Assembly: GCA_027484445.1 (NCBI GenBank)
Contig: JAIXSY010000007.1
Location: 109,708 to 173,707 of the forward strand
Reading direction: 5' to 3'
Length of the DNA: 64,000 nucleotides
Source of the DNA: Verrucomicrobiaceae bacterium
Lineage (GTDB): Bacteria; Verrucomicrobiota; Verrucomicrobiia; Verrucomicrobiales; Verrucomicrobiaceae
A program made the translations under genes and the position numbers. Shown here piece after piece: positions 17,042-25,009 of this stretch. The notes beneath the pieces were generated by a model, which made no database searches, was not told the origin of the DNA, and saw only the letters and a program-made list of their open reading frames with translations. Within the stretch, counting starts at the first letter, position 1. Each line of letters opens with the position of its first letter.

Positions 17042-18151
17042 TTACTTCTTCTTGCTGTCCTCACCCCCTCCTGCGTTGGCGATGGCCTGCTCCTCAGGCG
17101 GCAGGAAGGCTTTGAAGCGACCTTTGTCGATGGCTTTCATGTAGGCCTCCATGGGGGTGATGTAGCCATCCCGCAGCTTTTGCCAGATGCTGTCGTCCAT
17201 GAACTGCATGCCCAGCGCCTTCCCCCCAATGATGACATCGTAGAGCTTCTGCGTGGCACCTTCACGAATGATAGCGCCAACGGCTGGGGTGGAGATCATG
17301 ATCTCGTTCACGGCAGCACGGCCTTTGCCGTCGGCCTTTTTCATGAGCAGCTGGGCCACCACGCCTTTCAGTGAGGCAGCAAGCATGGTGCGCACCTGAC
17401 TTTGCTGTTCGGCAGGGAAGACGTCGATGATACGGTCCACCGTTTTGCGGGCGTTGTTCGTGTGCAGAGTTCCGAAGACGAGCAGGCCGGTTTCTGCAGC
17501 GGTCAGGGCGAGGGAGATGGTCTCCAGGTCGCGCATTTCCCCCACGAGCACGATGTCGGCATCTTGGCGCAAAGCAGCACGGAGGCCATCGGCGAAGGAA
17601 GGGGTCTGGATGGGCACCTCACGCTGGGTGATGATGCTCTTTTTGTTCCGGTGAACGAACTCAATGGGCTCCTCGACGGTGATGATGTGCCGGCGGAAGT
17701 TGGTGTTGATGTAGTCCAGCAGGGCCGCGAGTGTGGTGGATTTGCCTGAACCTGTGGGGCCGGTCACGAGCACAAGACCGCTGCGCAGGTGGCCGAATTC
17801 CTTCACCACTTGGGGAATGCCGAGCTGCTCCAGGCTGGCGATTTTGGTGGGAATGATACGGAAGACGCAGGCGTAGCCATTTTGCTGCTTCAGGTAATTG
17901 CAGCGAAAGCGGTGCTCAGCGTCCATCTCATAGGCGAAGTCGAGGTCGCCCTTCTGCACATAGCGTTCCCAGCTCTTGGGGTCGCAGATTTCCTGCATCA
18001 TGAGCTCCATGGTTTCGGCGGTCAGGATGTCGGAGGAGATGGGCTTGATGCTTCCGTGGACGCGGACTTTGGCGGGCTGTCCCTGGCTGAGGTGGAGGTC
18101 AGAGCCGCCGAGGTCGATGAGGGTCTGGAAAAGCTGGTCGATGACTGGCAT
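17042..18151 (-). CDS. pilT: Type IV pilus retraction ATPase PilT
   Basis: A 369-residue hexameric ATPase that powers pilus retraction at the inner membrane. Motifs: the N-terminal PAS-like PilT domain with GSDLHLSQGQP; Walker A GPTGSGKST at 131-139; the Asp box ITVEEPIEF at 157-165; Walker B with DADIVLVGEMRD near 197-208; the His box GTLHTNNA at 227-234; and a C-terminal AIIREG segment matching the AIRNLIRE retraction motif. The last 20 residues form a Gly/Lys-rich tail. It is the last gene of the minus-strand operon, 54 bases after a second PilT-family gene, and is followed by a terminator. No pilin or pilB gene is in the window. Confidence 0.93.
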   Translation of the reverse strand: MPVIDQLFQTLIDLGGSDLHLSQGQPAKVRVHGSIKPISSDILTAETMELMMQEICDPKSWERYVQKGDLDFAYEMDAEHRFRCNYLKQQNGYACVFRIIPTKIASLEQLGIPQVVKEFGHLRSGLVLVTGPTGSGKSTTLAALLDYINTNFRRHIITVEEPIEFVHRNKKSIITQREVPIQTPSFADGLRAALRQDADIVLVGEMRDLETISLALTAAETGLLVFGTLHTNNARKTVDRIIDVFPAEQQSQVRTMLAASLKGVVAQLLMKKADGKGRAAVNEIMISTPAVGAIIREGATQKLYDVIIGGKALGMQFMDDSIWQKLRDGYITPMEAYMKAIDKGRFKAFLPPEEQAIANAGGGEDSKKK

Positions 18152-18205
18152 GATCGTGAAAGACGGGGTTAGCGCGTGGGGGTGGTTGGCTGCGGCGTGC
18201 CTGGA

Positions 18206-19318
18206 TTACTTCAAGCTTTCAAAGAAGAGCTTCATCTGCTGCTTGTCCTCGGCGCGGGACTCGCATTCCTCTCGGGTGATGAGGCCTTTGGTGTAAAGAT
18301 TGCGCAGGGAATCATCCATGGTGATCATGCCAACGTTTTTGCCGGTCTGCATGACGCCATTGAGCATGAAAGTTTTGCCATCGCGGATACAGGCCGCCAC
18401 GGCAGGCGTGTTCACCAGCAGCTCCAGCGCCATCGCGCGTCCATTCCCATCGGCTTTAGGCACGAGCTGCTGGGAAAGGATGCCACGCAGCGATTCAGAC
18501 ACCATGATGCGGATCTGATCGCGTTGATCGGGCGGGAACACGTCGAGCACACGGTCCAGGGTTCTAGCGGAGTTGCCAGTGTGCAACGTGCCAAGCACCA
18601 AGTGACCCGTTTCCGCAGCGGTAATGGCGAGCGAGATGGTCTCCAGGTCGCGCATTTCACCCACCATGATGACGTCTGGGTCTTCACGCAGAGCTCCGCG
18701 CAGCGCGGCAGCGAAGGACTGAGTGTGCGTGCCAACTTCGCGCTGGTTGACGTGGCAGCCCTTGGGCTCGATGACGTATTCGATCGGCTCTTCGAGGGTG
18801 ATGATGTGGTCCTGGCGCTCTTTATTGATGGCATCCACGAGGGCGGCGAGCGTGGTGGACTTGCCGCAACCCACGGGGCCAGTGACGAGCACGAGGCCGT
18901 TGTGGTAGCGGATCAGCGTGCGCACGGTGTCGGGCAGTTCCAGCTCCTCAATCGTGCGGACATGGGTGCTGATGATGCGGAAGGTGATGTCGATGCCAAG
19001 GCGCTGATGAACGACGGAAGCACGGAAACGGCCGAAATCGGTCGAGTAGGCAAAGTCCACATCGCCTTTCTCTTCCAGGCGCTTGATTTTTTCCTCACTG
19101 AGGAAGCCGTAGGCGAGGCGGCGTGTGTCTTCAGCGGTGAGCACAGCACCATTGTGCCAAATGGGGCCGAGCTGGCCGTAGCGGCGCCAGATGGGTTGGC
19201 AGGCAGTGGCCAGGTGCAGGTCAGAGGCGTCATACTGCATGCAGAAGCGCAGGTAGTCATCGACGGAGCCCAGGACGGGCACGAGATCTTCGGCAGGGGC
19301 GGCGGCTTGGTCAGACAT
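18206..19318 (-). CDS. Second PilT/PilU-family type IV pilus ATPase
   Basis: A 370-residue paralogue of the adjacent PilT. It has the DASDLHLATACQP entry motif, Walker A with GPVGCGKST (Cys in place of the usual Ser, still a valid P-loop), the Asp box ITLEEPIEYV, Walker B DPDVIMVGEMRD, the His box GTLHTGNS and a C-terminal ACIRDG in the AIRNLIRE position. Tandem pilT-pilU pairs occur in many pilus systems, where PilU is an auxiliary retraction motor. This copy could be that, but PilT and PilU cannot be cleanly separated from sequence alone here. The start overlaps the end of the upstream 143-residue membrane protein by 8 bases, so translation is coupled. Confidence 0.9.
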   Translation of the reverse strand: MSDQAAAPAEDLVPVLGSVDDYLRFCMQYDASDLHLATACQPIWRRYGQLGPIWHNGAVLTAEDTRRLAYGFLSEEKIKRLEEKGDVDFAYSTDFGRFRASVVHQRLGIDITFRIISTHVRTIEELELPDTVRTLIRYHNGLVLVTGPVGCGKSTTLAALVDAINKERQDHIITLEEPIEYVIEPKGCHVNQREVGTHTQSFAAALRGALREDPDVIMVGEMRDLETISLAITAAETGHLVLGTLHTGNSARTLDRVLDVFPPDQRDQIRIMVSESLRGILSQQLVPKADGNGRAMALELLVNTPAVAACIRDGKTFMLNGVMQTGKNVGMITMDDSLRNLYTKGLITREECESRAEDKQQMKLFFESLK

Positions 19319-19742
19319 GGGCTGGGGGATCTTCGGACGTGGGGGACACAGGGGCCACGTGCTTGGAGAATTGCTGGGTCAGGTAAGTTTGCAGGAACTG
19401 AGAGCCATACTTCAGCGCGGCTTGGCGGGCGAGGCCGGCCATGGGCGCAAAGAGCAGGGCCATAAATCCATTTTTTCTATCGGATGCACCGTCGATGTCA
19501 CGATCAAATTTCCCACGGCGTGAGGGCAGCAGCAGCTTCAGCAGCAAAAGCCCGCTCACTCCGGCAGCGGCGGTCCAGGCCCAGACATGGTTTTGCACCG
19601 ACTGGCGCAGCAGCTCACGCGGGTTCCAGGCTTCGGAGGCGAGCTGAACGTGCGCGCCGAGGAGGACGCGTGCTTCGTCCAGGTCACGCAGAGCCTGCTG
19701 CTTGGGGGTCAGTGGGGTGGGGGCGGATTGCTTCCTAGCCAT
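19311..19742 (-). CDS. Small membrane protein in YqjK position
   Basis: A 143-residue protein with a charged, helical N-terminus (LTPKQQALRDLDEARVLLGAH), one clear membrane helix near residues 55-72 (VWAWTAAAGVSGLLLLKLLL) and a second, weaker amphipathic segment before a Pro/Ser-rich tail. No catalytic motif is seen. Its start overlaps the end of the holin-X family gene by 34 bases, and its stop overlaps the second pilT start by 8 bases. In enterobacteria the order yqjD-yqjE-yqjK is conserved, and this protein sits in the yqjK slot. The similarity to YqjK itself is one of position and type, not a recognised sequence match. Confidence 0.75.
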   Translation of the reverse strand: MARKQSAPTPLTPKQQALRDLDEARVLLGAHVQLASEAWNPRELLRQSVQNHVWAWTAAAGVSGLLLLKLLLPSRRGKFDRDIDGASDRKNGFMALLFAPMAGLARQAALKYGSQFLQTYLTQQFSKHVAPVSPTSEDPPAHV

Positions 19743-20098
19743 TCACGGTCGCGTTGGAATTGTTTGAAGGTCTCTTCAAAAACCTGAAGCTTGCGGGCCA
19801 AATGCCGCAGACGCAGCAGGATGATGAAGCCAAAGAAAAGATGCAGTCCTGCCGCGCCGAGGGCCACTTTCCACCAGGGCCAGCCCTGCGTGTGAGCCAC
19901 CAGCCAGACGAGGGCCGGGGCGGCAAAGAGCCAACCACAGAGCAGGCAACCTGCCGCGATGCCAGCAAGCACGAGCATGCCAGTGAACTTCACGCCAGCT
20001 TCCTGGGCCTCGATCTGCAGGAGGCGTCCACGTGCCTCTCCATAGAGCGCTAGTGCTCGGAGCAGGGACTTCAGGCGTGAGACTTCCAGTTCCATCAT
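19709..20098 (-). CDS. Holin-X / YqjE-like (DUF1469) membrane protein
   Basis: A 129-residue inner-membrane protein. A helical N-terminus (VSRLKSLLRALALYGEARGRLLQIEAQEAG) is followed by two adjacent membrane helices, residues about 38-62 and 75-95, then a charged C-terminal helix. This is the layout of the Putative Actinobacterial Holin-X / Phage_holin_3_6 family, which includes E. coli YqjE. The name is historical and there is no sign of a phage here. The start codon may be the first or second of two consecutive ATGs. It overlaps the downstream membrane-protein gene by 34 bases and follows the DUF883 gene after 100 bases. Confidence 0.82.
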   Translation of the reverse strand: MMELEVSRLKSLLRALALYGEARGRLLQIEAQEAGVKFTGMLVLAGIAAGCLLCGWLFAAPALVWLVAHTQGWPWWKVALGAAGLHLFFGFIILLRLRHLARKLQVFEETFKQFQRDREWLGSNPPPPH

Positions 20099-20198
20099 GA
20101 TGAGCGGCTAGAGGCAGGGAATCGAAAGAAAAAAGATGACCCACGGGCAGGTCAGGTTGGCTAGCTAGGCACGTGTGTCTATGCAGCTGGTGCCTGAC

Positions 20199-20588
20199 TC
20201 AGCGACGCAGCAGCAGACCGACGACGAGACCGACGCCAAAGGCCGTGATCAGCGCTTGGCGGGGTTTTTCCCGGGCTAGCTTCTCCGCCTCGGTCATCAG
20301 CGTCTCATACTGCTGCTTGGCCTGACCCAGGGCCTCATCCGCGTAGGCACGCAGGTCATCCGATTTGTCCTGCAGCTCTGTTTTCAGTTCGGCTGCCTTT
20401 TGCTCCGCAGAGCTTTTCAGTGTGTGGGCGCGGGATTCCGCCGCCTGGCGCAGTTCAGTGGCCTTCTGGGCAGCTGCGGCGCGCAACTCCTCAGCAGCTT
20501 TCAGCGCACTGGCCTTGGCTGTTTGAAAGGGATCGTTCGACGGGGCAGCGCTGAAGCTAGACGGTGGCACAGAGGAAGTTTCGTTCAT
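20199..20588 (-). CDS. DUF883 / YqjD-ElaB-like tail-anchored membrane protein
   Basis: A 129-residue protein. After a Ser/Pro-rich start, residues 25-100 form a long Ala/Glu/Lys/Gln amphipathic helix or coiled coil (KATELRQAAESRAHTLKSSA), followed by REKPRQALITAFGVGLVVGLLLRR, a C-terminal membrane anchor with the Gly-rich motif of DUF883. E. coli YqjD and ElaB of this family anchor ribosomes at the inner membrane in stationary phase; that function is inferred only by family. The ATG at 20588 was chosen because it gives the usual hydrophilic N-terminus. It is the first gene of the minus-strand operon that ends with two PilT ATPases, so its promoter should lie in 20589-20763. Confidence 0.85.
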   Translation of the reverse strand: MNETSSVPPSSFSAAPSNDPFQTAKASALKAAEELRAAAAQKATELRQAAESRAHTLKSSAEQKAAELKTELQDKSDDLRAYADEALGQAKQQYETLMTEAEKLAREKPRQALITAFGVGLVVGLLLRR

Positions 20589-20763
20589 GACGCAGAAGAG
20601 GATGAGACCAATGCGCATCTAAATCCGGCGGCATCTTCTGGCGAGGGAAAAAACACCGCTCCAGGTCGGTGCAGGCTTGGCAAAACCCCCGATGGCTGAT
20701 GATACTCGATAAATACGACGGGCAGCGTCCGTCTCCCTTTGACCCTCCACCTCCGAAAATGCC

Positions 20764-21702
20764 ATGGCCCGCAAACTCAGCCACATCGCCCCCGACTGGT
20801 GGGACTACACCACGCTCGACCATTCCCTGATCAATGACGCGGCCCGCCTGACGGAGCGCGATCTGCGTCAGCTCTCGCGTCCGGGATTCAAAGTGGTCAT
20901 GTATGATACCCTAGAGGAATTTTATTTGGCCGAGGCTTTGGAATACATCCACGCTTGGCGTCAGGCCACGCCGGACAATCCTGCGGGTATCTGCGGCCCC
21001 ATCGGCCCGACGGAGCAGCTGCCTCTCGTGGCACGATTGGTGAATGAACTCGGCCTGTCCATCAAGGACGGGCACTTCTGGGGCATGGACGAATGGTATG
21101 ACCCGGACACGAAAAAGGAAGTCAGCATGGATCACCCGCTGTCCTTTGAGAAAGCGGACCGCGAGCTGTGCTTTGACCGCATCCAGAAAAAGCTCGTGAT
21201 GCCAGATAGCCAGCTGCATTTCCCCAAAGCCGATACCAGCGCCTACATCAAAAGCTGGAGCAGCGGCGTGCGCTGCATCGTCATGCAGGGCGGCCAGGGG
21301 GACATCAAGCACTGGGCCTTCAACGACCCCCTGAAGCGTGCCGGCAAATGGAAGAACGAGCCGCCGCCACCCGCTGAATACCGCAAGCTCGGCACCCGCA
21401 TCGTCGATCTGCACCCCATCACCCTGGCGCAAAACGCGCGCACGTCTGGCGGCGGCAACATCACCATGGTGCCGCAGATGGCCATCACCGTGGGCCCGAA
21501 GGAGACCTGGATGGCGGAGAAAGTCAGCATCTGGCACGCGGGCATGCACGACAATCCGCTGGGCCAGCGCCTGACCGCCCTGATGATCTCCAAACGCATC
21601 GTGGACAGCAGTGTGCCGATGTCGCTCCTGGCTGATCATCAAAACGTGCAGTTCAACTACTACCGCAAAGGCCTCGGTGAGGTCGCGGTGGAGATGCACT
21701 GA
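20764..21702 (+). CDS. NagB-like sugar-phosphate isomerase/deaminase, divergent active site
   Basis: A 312-residue protein of the glucosamine-6-phosphate deaminase / 6-phosphogluconolactonase fold. It has [18 protein letters not shown] near 76-93, FWGMDEWYD at 105-113 (D109 matches catalytic D72 of E. coli NagB) and [13 protein letters not shown] at 177-189, matching the E. coli GVGNDGHIAFNEP loop. Here the loop is altered: the catalytic Asp of the ring-opening step is displaced by one residue (D180, with I181 in the usual place), H183 is kept, and the Glu is Asp (D188). It is probably an amino-sugar phosphate enzyme, but deamination of GlcN6P cannot be assumed. The ATG at 20764 is well placed. 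Monocistronic, divergent from the yqjD-like operon. Confidence 0.8.
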   Translation: MARKLSHIAPDWWDYTTLDHSLINDAARLTERDLRQLSRPGFKVVMYDTLEEFYLAEALEYIHAWRQATPDNPAGICGPIGPTEQLPLVARLVNELGLSIKDGHFWGMDEWYDPDTKKEVSMDHPLSFEKADRELCFDRIQKKLVMPDSQLHFPKADTSAYIKSWSSGVRCIVMQGGQGDIKHWAFNDPLKRAGKWKNEPPPPAEYRKLGTRIVDLHPITLAQNARTSGGGNITMVPQMAITVGPKETWMAEKVSIWHAGMHDNPLGQRLTALMISKRIVDSSVPMSLLADHQNVQFNYYRKGLGEVAVEMH

Positions 21703-21808
21703 AGATCGGCGCATCTCAGCCAGCCTGGGTGCCGTTAGTTCGGAAAAGCGGAACCCAGGGGTTGAGCATCGGTAAGCATGGGCTAAACGTAGGCGTTCAT
21801 TCGAACGC

Positions 21809-23116
21809 ATGGAGCTCACCCGCAAACTCGAAATCCTGGCCGATGCCGCCAAGTATGACGCCTCGTGCGCCAGCTCGGGCGCGGCACGGAAAGATTCCCG
21901 AGATGGCAAAGGCATCGGCTCCACGGGTGGCATGGGCATCTGCCACAGTTACACGCCGGATGGACGTTGTGTGTCCCTGCTGAAGGTGCTGCTCACGAAC
22001 GCCTGCCTTTACGACTGCCACTACTGCATCAACCGCCGCTCCAGCAATGTGCAGCGCGCGCGCTTCACGCCGGAGGAGGTCGTCCAGCTCACGCTGGATT
22101 TCTACAAGCGGAACTACATCGAAGGCCTCTTCCTCAGCAGTGGCATCGTGCGCAGCGCGGACTTCACCATGGAGCAGGTCATCGAGGTCGCCCGTCAGCT
22201 GCGCGAGGTGCATCACTTCCGGGGTTACATCCACCTGAAGACCATCCCAGAAGCCTCGCAGGAACTCATCGAAAAAGCCGGGCGCTACGCCGACCGCATT
22301 AGCATCAATGTCGAGCTGCCCACGCAGGAAGGATTGGACAAGCTGGCCCCGGAGAAAAACCTCGCCAACACCAAGCAGGCCATGGGCGGCATCCGCGTGA
22401 AGATCGAAGAGACGGTCACTGCACGCAAAGATGCGCGACAGATCCGCAATGCGCCGCGGGCCAAAGCACCTGTCTTTGCCACCGGCCAGAGCACCCAGAT
22501 GATCGTGGGGGCGGATGAATCCAGCGACGCGCTGGTGCTCGCCCGGGCGGATGAGCTTTACCGCGATTACCGCCTGCGCCGCGTCTATTACAGCGGCTTC
22601 AGCCCCATCCCCGAGCCCAGCGTGCTGCTGCCCATCAAGCCGCCGCCGCTTGTCCGCGAGCACCGCCTCTACCAGGCCGACTGGCTGCTGCGCTTCTATG
22701 GCTTTGACGTTGGTGAACTGCTGCCCAAGGAAGAGCCGAACCTTGATCTGGAGCTCGATCCCAAGCTCGCCTGGGCGCTGCGGAACCGGCATCTTTTTCC
22801 CGTCGATGTCAACCGCGCGCCGCGTGAGCTGCTCTGGCGCATTCCCGGTCTCGGCACGGTGAATGTCGAGCGCATTGTCGCCGCGCGACGCCATTCGCGG
22901 CTGCGCCTGATTGACCTCCAGCGCATGAGGGTTAGTTTGAAAAAAGTCCTGCCCTTCATCATCGCCGCCGATCACTCGCCGCGTGTTGCAGTGCTGGAGG
23001 ATGCGAACCTGCGCCACCGCTTTCTCCCCGCTCCGCGCCAGCTGGAGCTGAACTTCAACGCTCCGCCTCCAGCCACACCGCAGGATGCGCTCATGGCCCT
23101 GAGCGGCCAGCTATGA
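21809..23116 (+). CDS. Putative DNA modification/repair radical SAM protein (TIGR03916 type)
   Basis: A 435-residue radical SAM protein. The N-terminus MELTRKLEILADAAKYDASC and GICHSYTPDGRCVSLLKVLLTNACLYDCHYC are characteristic of this family, with the cluster triad C-LYD-C-HY-C. Near the C-terminus, FPVDVNRAPRELLWRIPGLG plus the following RIVAARRH is a helix-hairpin-helix DNA-binding motif. Family knowledge: members are almost always paired with a DUF4130 protein, often fused to UdgX, and are annotated as putative DNA repair proteins without a demonstrated reaction. Here the partner gene starts inside the stop codon (ATGA overlap), so the two are translationally coupled. The ATG at 21809 gives the canonical N-terminus. 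Confidence 0.9.
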   Translation: MELTRKLEILADAAKYDASCASSGAARKDSRDGKGIGSTGGMGICHSYTPDGRCVSLLKVLLTNACLYDCHYCINRRSSNVQRARFTPEEVVQLTLDFYKRNYIEGLFLSSGIVRSADFTMEQVIEVARQLREVHHFRGYIHLKTIPEASQELIEKAGRYADRISINVELPTQEGLDKLAPEKNLANTKQAMGGIRVKIEETVTARKDARQIRNAPRAKAPVFATGQSTQMIVGADESSDALVLARADELYRDYRLRRVYYSGFSPIPEPSVLLPIKPPPLVREHRLYQADWLLRFYGFDVGELLPKEEPNLDLELDPKLAWALRNRHLFPVDVNRAPRELLWRIPGLGTVNVERIVAARRHSRLRLIDLQRMRVSLKKVLPFIIAADHSPRVAVLEDANLRHRFLPAPRQLELNFNAPPPATPQDALMALSGQL

Positions 23117-24003
23117 TCACCGCGACCATCCAGCCGACCTTTTCTGCCTGGCGTGGCAAAGCGCGCGAGCTGCTCCAGCGGGGCATCCGGCCCGAAGACG
23201 TGGATTGGTGCGATGCCACCCAGACCCCGGCGCTGCTCATGGAAGAGCCCGCAGCCTACTCTGCCAGCCCGCCTGCGGACATCAAGGTGCCAGCCGAGTT
23301 CCTGAATCTGGCCGCGAGTGTCTGCGCCCATACGGATGAGCGCCGCTTCGCCATCCTTTACCGGCTGCTCTACCGGCTCACCTGGGGTGGCGAGCGCCAT
23401 CTGCTCAGCCATCCCGCCGACCCAGACACGCGCCAGTGCCAGGTCTGGGCCAAGGCTATCGGACGCGACATCCACAAGATGCATGCCTTTGTCCGCTTCC
23501 GGCTCATCGCAGTCGATGAAGCCACGCAACGCGAGCAGTTCGTCGCTTGGTTCGAGCCCGAATACCGCATCGTCCAGCTCGCCACCCCGTTTTTCCGCAA
23601 GCGCTTCGCCAGCATGGACTGGTCCATATTGACCCCGCATGAATGCGCCCACTGGGACGGCCAGGACCTCACCTTTAGCCCCGGCGTTTCGAAAAGCGAA
23701 GTGCCCGACGCCGACGCGCACGACGATCTCTGGCGCACCTACTACCGCAGCATCTTCAACCCCGCCCGGCTGAAGGTGCAGGCCATGCAGTCCGAGATGC
23801 CGCAGAAGTATTGGAAAAACCTGCCCGAGGCCCAGATCATCCATGAACTGATCTCCAGCAGCGGCGAGCGCATGAAACAAATGATCGCCACCCCCGAACG
23901 CCCCGTGAAGCCCATGCCGGACAACGCATATCTGAAAAAGCTGCATGGCAGGAAGAGGCCTGAGCCACTACTGGACAAGGAGCAGGATGCAGTGGAATCA
24001 TAA
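23113..24003 (+). CDS. DUF4130 putative DNA-metabolism protein (TIGR03915 type), no UdgX domain
   Basis: A 296-residue protein coupled by a 4-base overlap to the radical SAM gene. The core is recognisable: DERRFAILYRLLYRLTWGGERHLLSHPADPD, then IHKMHAFVRFRL, WFEPEYRIVQLATPFFRKRF, MDWSILTPHECAHWDG, DLWRTYYRSIFNPARLK and PQKYWKNLPEA. In many proteobacteria this domain is the N-terminal half of a fusion with the uracil-DNA-binding protein UdgX; here the protein ends shortly after the DUF4130 core with a charged tail, and no UdgX gene follows. It probably acts with the radical SAM protein on damaged or modified DNA. The gene borders the rearranged region at 24-25 kb. Confidence 0.88.
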   Translation: MITATIQPTFSAWRGKARELLQRGIRPEDVDWCDATQTPALLMEEPAAYSASPPADIKVPAEFLNLAASVCAHTDERRFAILYRLLYRLTWGGERHLLSHPADPDTRQCQVWAKAIGRDIHKMHAFVRFRLIAVDEATQREQFVAWFEPEYRIVQLATPFFRKRFASMDWSILTPHECAHWDGQDLTFSPGVSKSEVPDADAHDDLWRTYYRSIFNPARLKVQAMQSEMPQKYWKNLPEAQIIHELISSSGERMKQMIATPERPVKPMPDNAYLKKLHGRKRPEPLLDKEQDAVES

Positions 24004-24037
24004 AGAGAGCATAGGTGATTGTTCTTCCGAACATTGA

Positions 24038-24397
24038 TTGCTAAACTCATGCAAAAAGTGCCTCCACATTTATGAACACTCCTTGTGCCGTCCTTATGCC
24101 GACTTGTTTTCTTCGGTGAGCGGACCTTCCGCAGAGACCTCTCAGCCTTTGAGCAGCCGTTTTTTGAAATCAACGGACATCAGTCCTTCTGAGGATTTTG
24201 TCGCGAAATGTGGTGGTGGTCATTTCTCCACCATTTTAGCCGATCCTCCTTGGCAATTCCAGAACCGGACAGGGAAAGTGGCCCCAGAGCATCACCGGCT
24301 CAGCCGCTATCCGACGATGACGCTCGAGGACATCAAGGCATTGCCAGTGTCCATGGCGGCGGCAGCAACGGTGGCGACGAGTGAGAGTCCAGTTTAA
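24038..24397 (+). pseudogene. Truncated MT-A70 family adenine methyltransferase remnant
   Basis: An open frame of 119 codons whose middle reads FVAKCGGGHFSTILADPPWQ and continues with FQNRTGKVAPEHHRLSRYPTMTLEDIKALPV. This is the N-terminal start of MT-A70 type N6-adenine methyltransferases common in phages and mobile elements, with the catalytic DPPW motif. The match stops abruptly near 24350 and the frame ends 15 codons later in unrelated Ala-rich sequence. The rest of the methyltransferase, including the C-terminal half, is missing, so this is a broken gene. It lies between a DNA-metabolism gene and REP-like palindromes. The frame's first codons, in AT-richer sequence, may not belong to the original gene. 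Confidence 0.8.
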
Positions 24398-24559
24398 TTG
24401 ATCCGGGCTCATCCAGAGCTTGGCGTTACGGTTTTTTGTTTTCCGCCCGAGGGTCCGCCCGCCGGGCGTTTTGTTGGAACGAGAAAAGTTATTTTGTTTC
24501 CATGATCATCATCAAACCCACAAGCCGCTGGATCAAACAAGCCGCACTCGAATGCCGAC

Positions 24560-24592
24560 AATCGCGGATCGGCGGGCCGCAGGTCCGCGATT
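24560..24592. repeat. Inverted repeat with AATCGCGGA arms
   Basis: AATCGCGGA (24560-24568) and TCCGCGATT (24584-24592) are perfect 9-bp inverted arms around a GC-rich 15-base loop. It abuts the larger nested palindrome that starts at 24590 and probably belongs to the same repeat family. Confidence 0.8.
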
Positions 24593-24774
24593 CCTTAGCC
24601 CAGTCCGTAGGGCTGGGTTTTCATTTCCACCTCACCCCTTTGAGCCCGCGCCCTGAAAGGGTGCGATACCCTCACGTCTGATCCTATACCCAAGGTATCT
24701 CAGCCTTTCAGGACGCGATGACAGGTCACTCATCGACTCTATCTTACCCAGCCCTGCGGGCTGGGCTAAGGAAT
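24590..24774. repeat. Nested REP/BIME-like inverted repeat
   Basis: Three inverted pairs are nested on one axis. Outer arms: 24590-24618 and 24746-24774, 29 bases with 27 matching, each itself containing a short palindrome of the AGCCCAG...CTGGGTT kind. Middle arms: CGCGCCCTGAAAGG at 24647-24660 and CCTTTCAGGACGCG at 24704-24717, 13 of 14 matching. Inner arms: GATACC at 24665-24670 and GGTATC at 24694-24699. A further palindrome CTGGCC-GGCCAG lies at 24776-24792. The pattern is that of REP/BIME units mobilised in trans by REP-associated tyrosine transposases; no such transposase gene is in the window. The segment between the MT-A70 remnant and the cytochrome gene otherwise holds no gene I can support. 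Confidence 0.85.
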
Positions 24775-25009
24775 GCTGGCCCTTCAGGCCAGAATCCGAT
24801 GGGCAACTTCTGAAGGCCCGACCTTAACGCAAAGGCAGTGGAGGGTGGGTGAGGGGACCAGATTGGTAGGAGCGGCGCATCGACCTCTGATGGCCACTTC
24901 AGTCTCTTCGGCACCTGTTGGGAAAGGTTTTGAAACTAGCACTGTCAGCAATGAATGCAGTGCGGTGATTGACAGAGCAGGCCTGGCTCGGGTGTTTTTG
25001 GGTCATCCC

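Noticed and set aside
18176..19465. Long plus-strand open frame (about 429 codons)
   Set aside because: Antisense to the second pilT gene; its residues mirror the PilT codons and no domain is found.
19709..20098. Holin-like gene as evidence of prophage
   Set aside because: The family name is historical; the gene sits in a yqjDE-like/pilT operon with no phage structural, lysis or integrase genes nearby.
21797..23017. Long minus-strand open frames (about 400 and 340 codons) opposite the radical SAM and NagB-like genes
   Set aside because: They are antisense shadows of strongly supported genes and show no motif.
24420..24681. Two short plus-strand ORFs in the REP region
   Set aside because: They overlap the inverted repeats and show no similarity; the palindromes explain the open frames.
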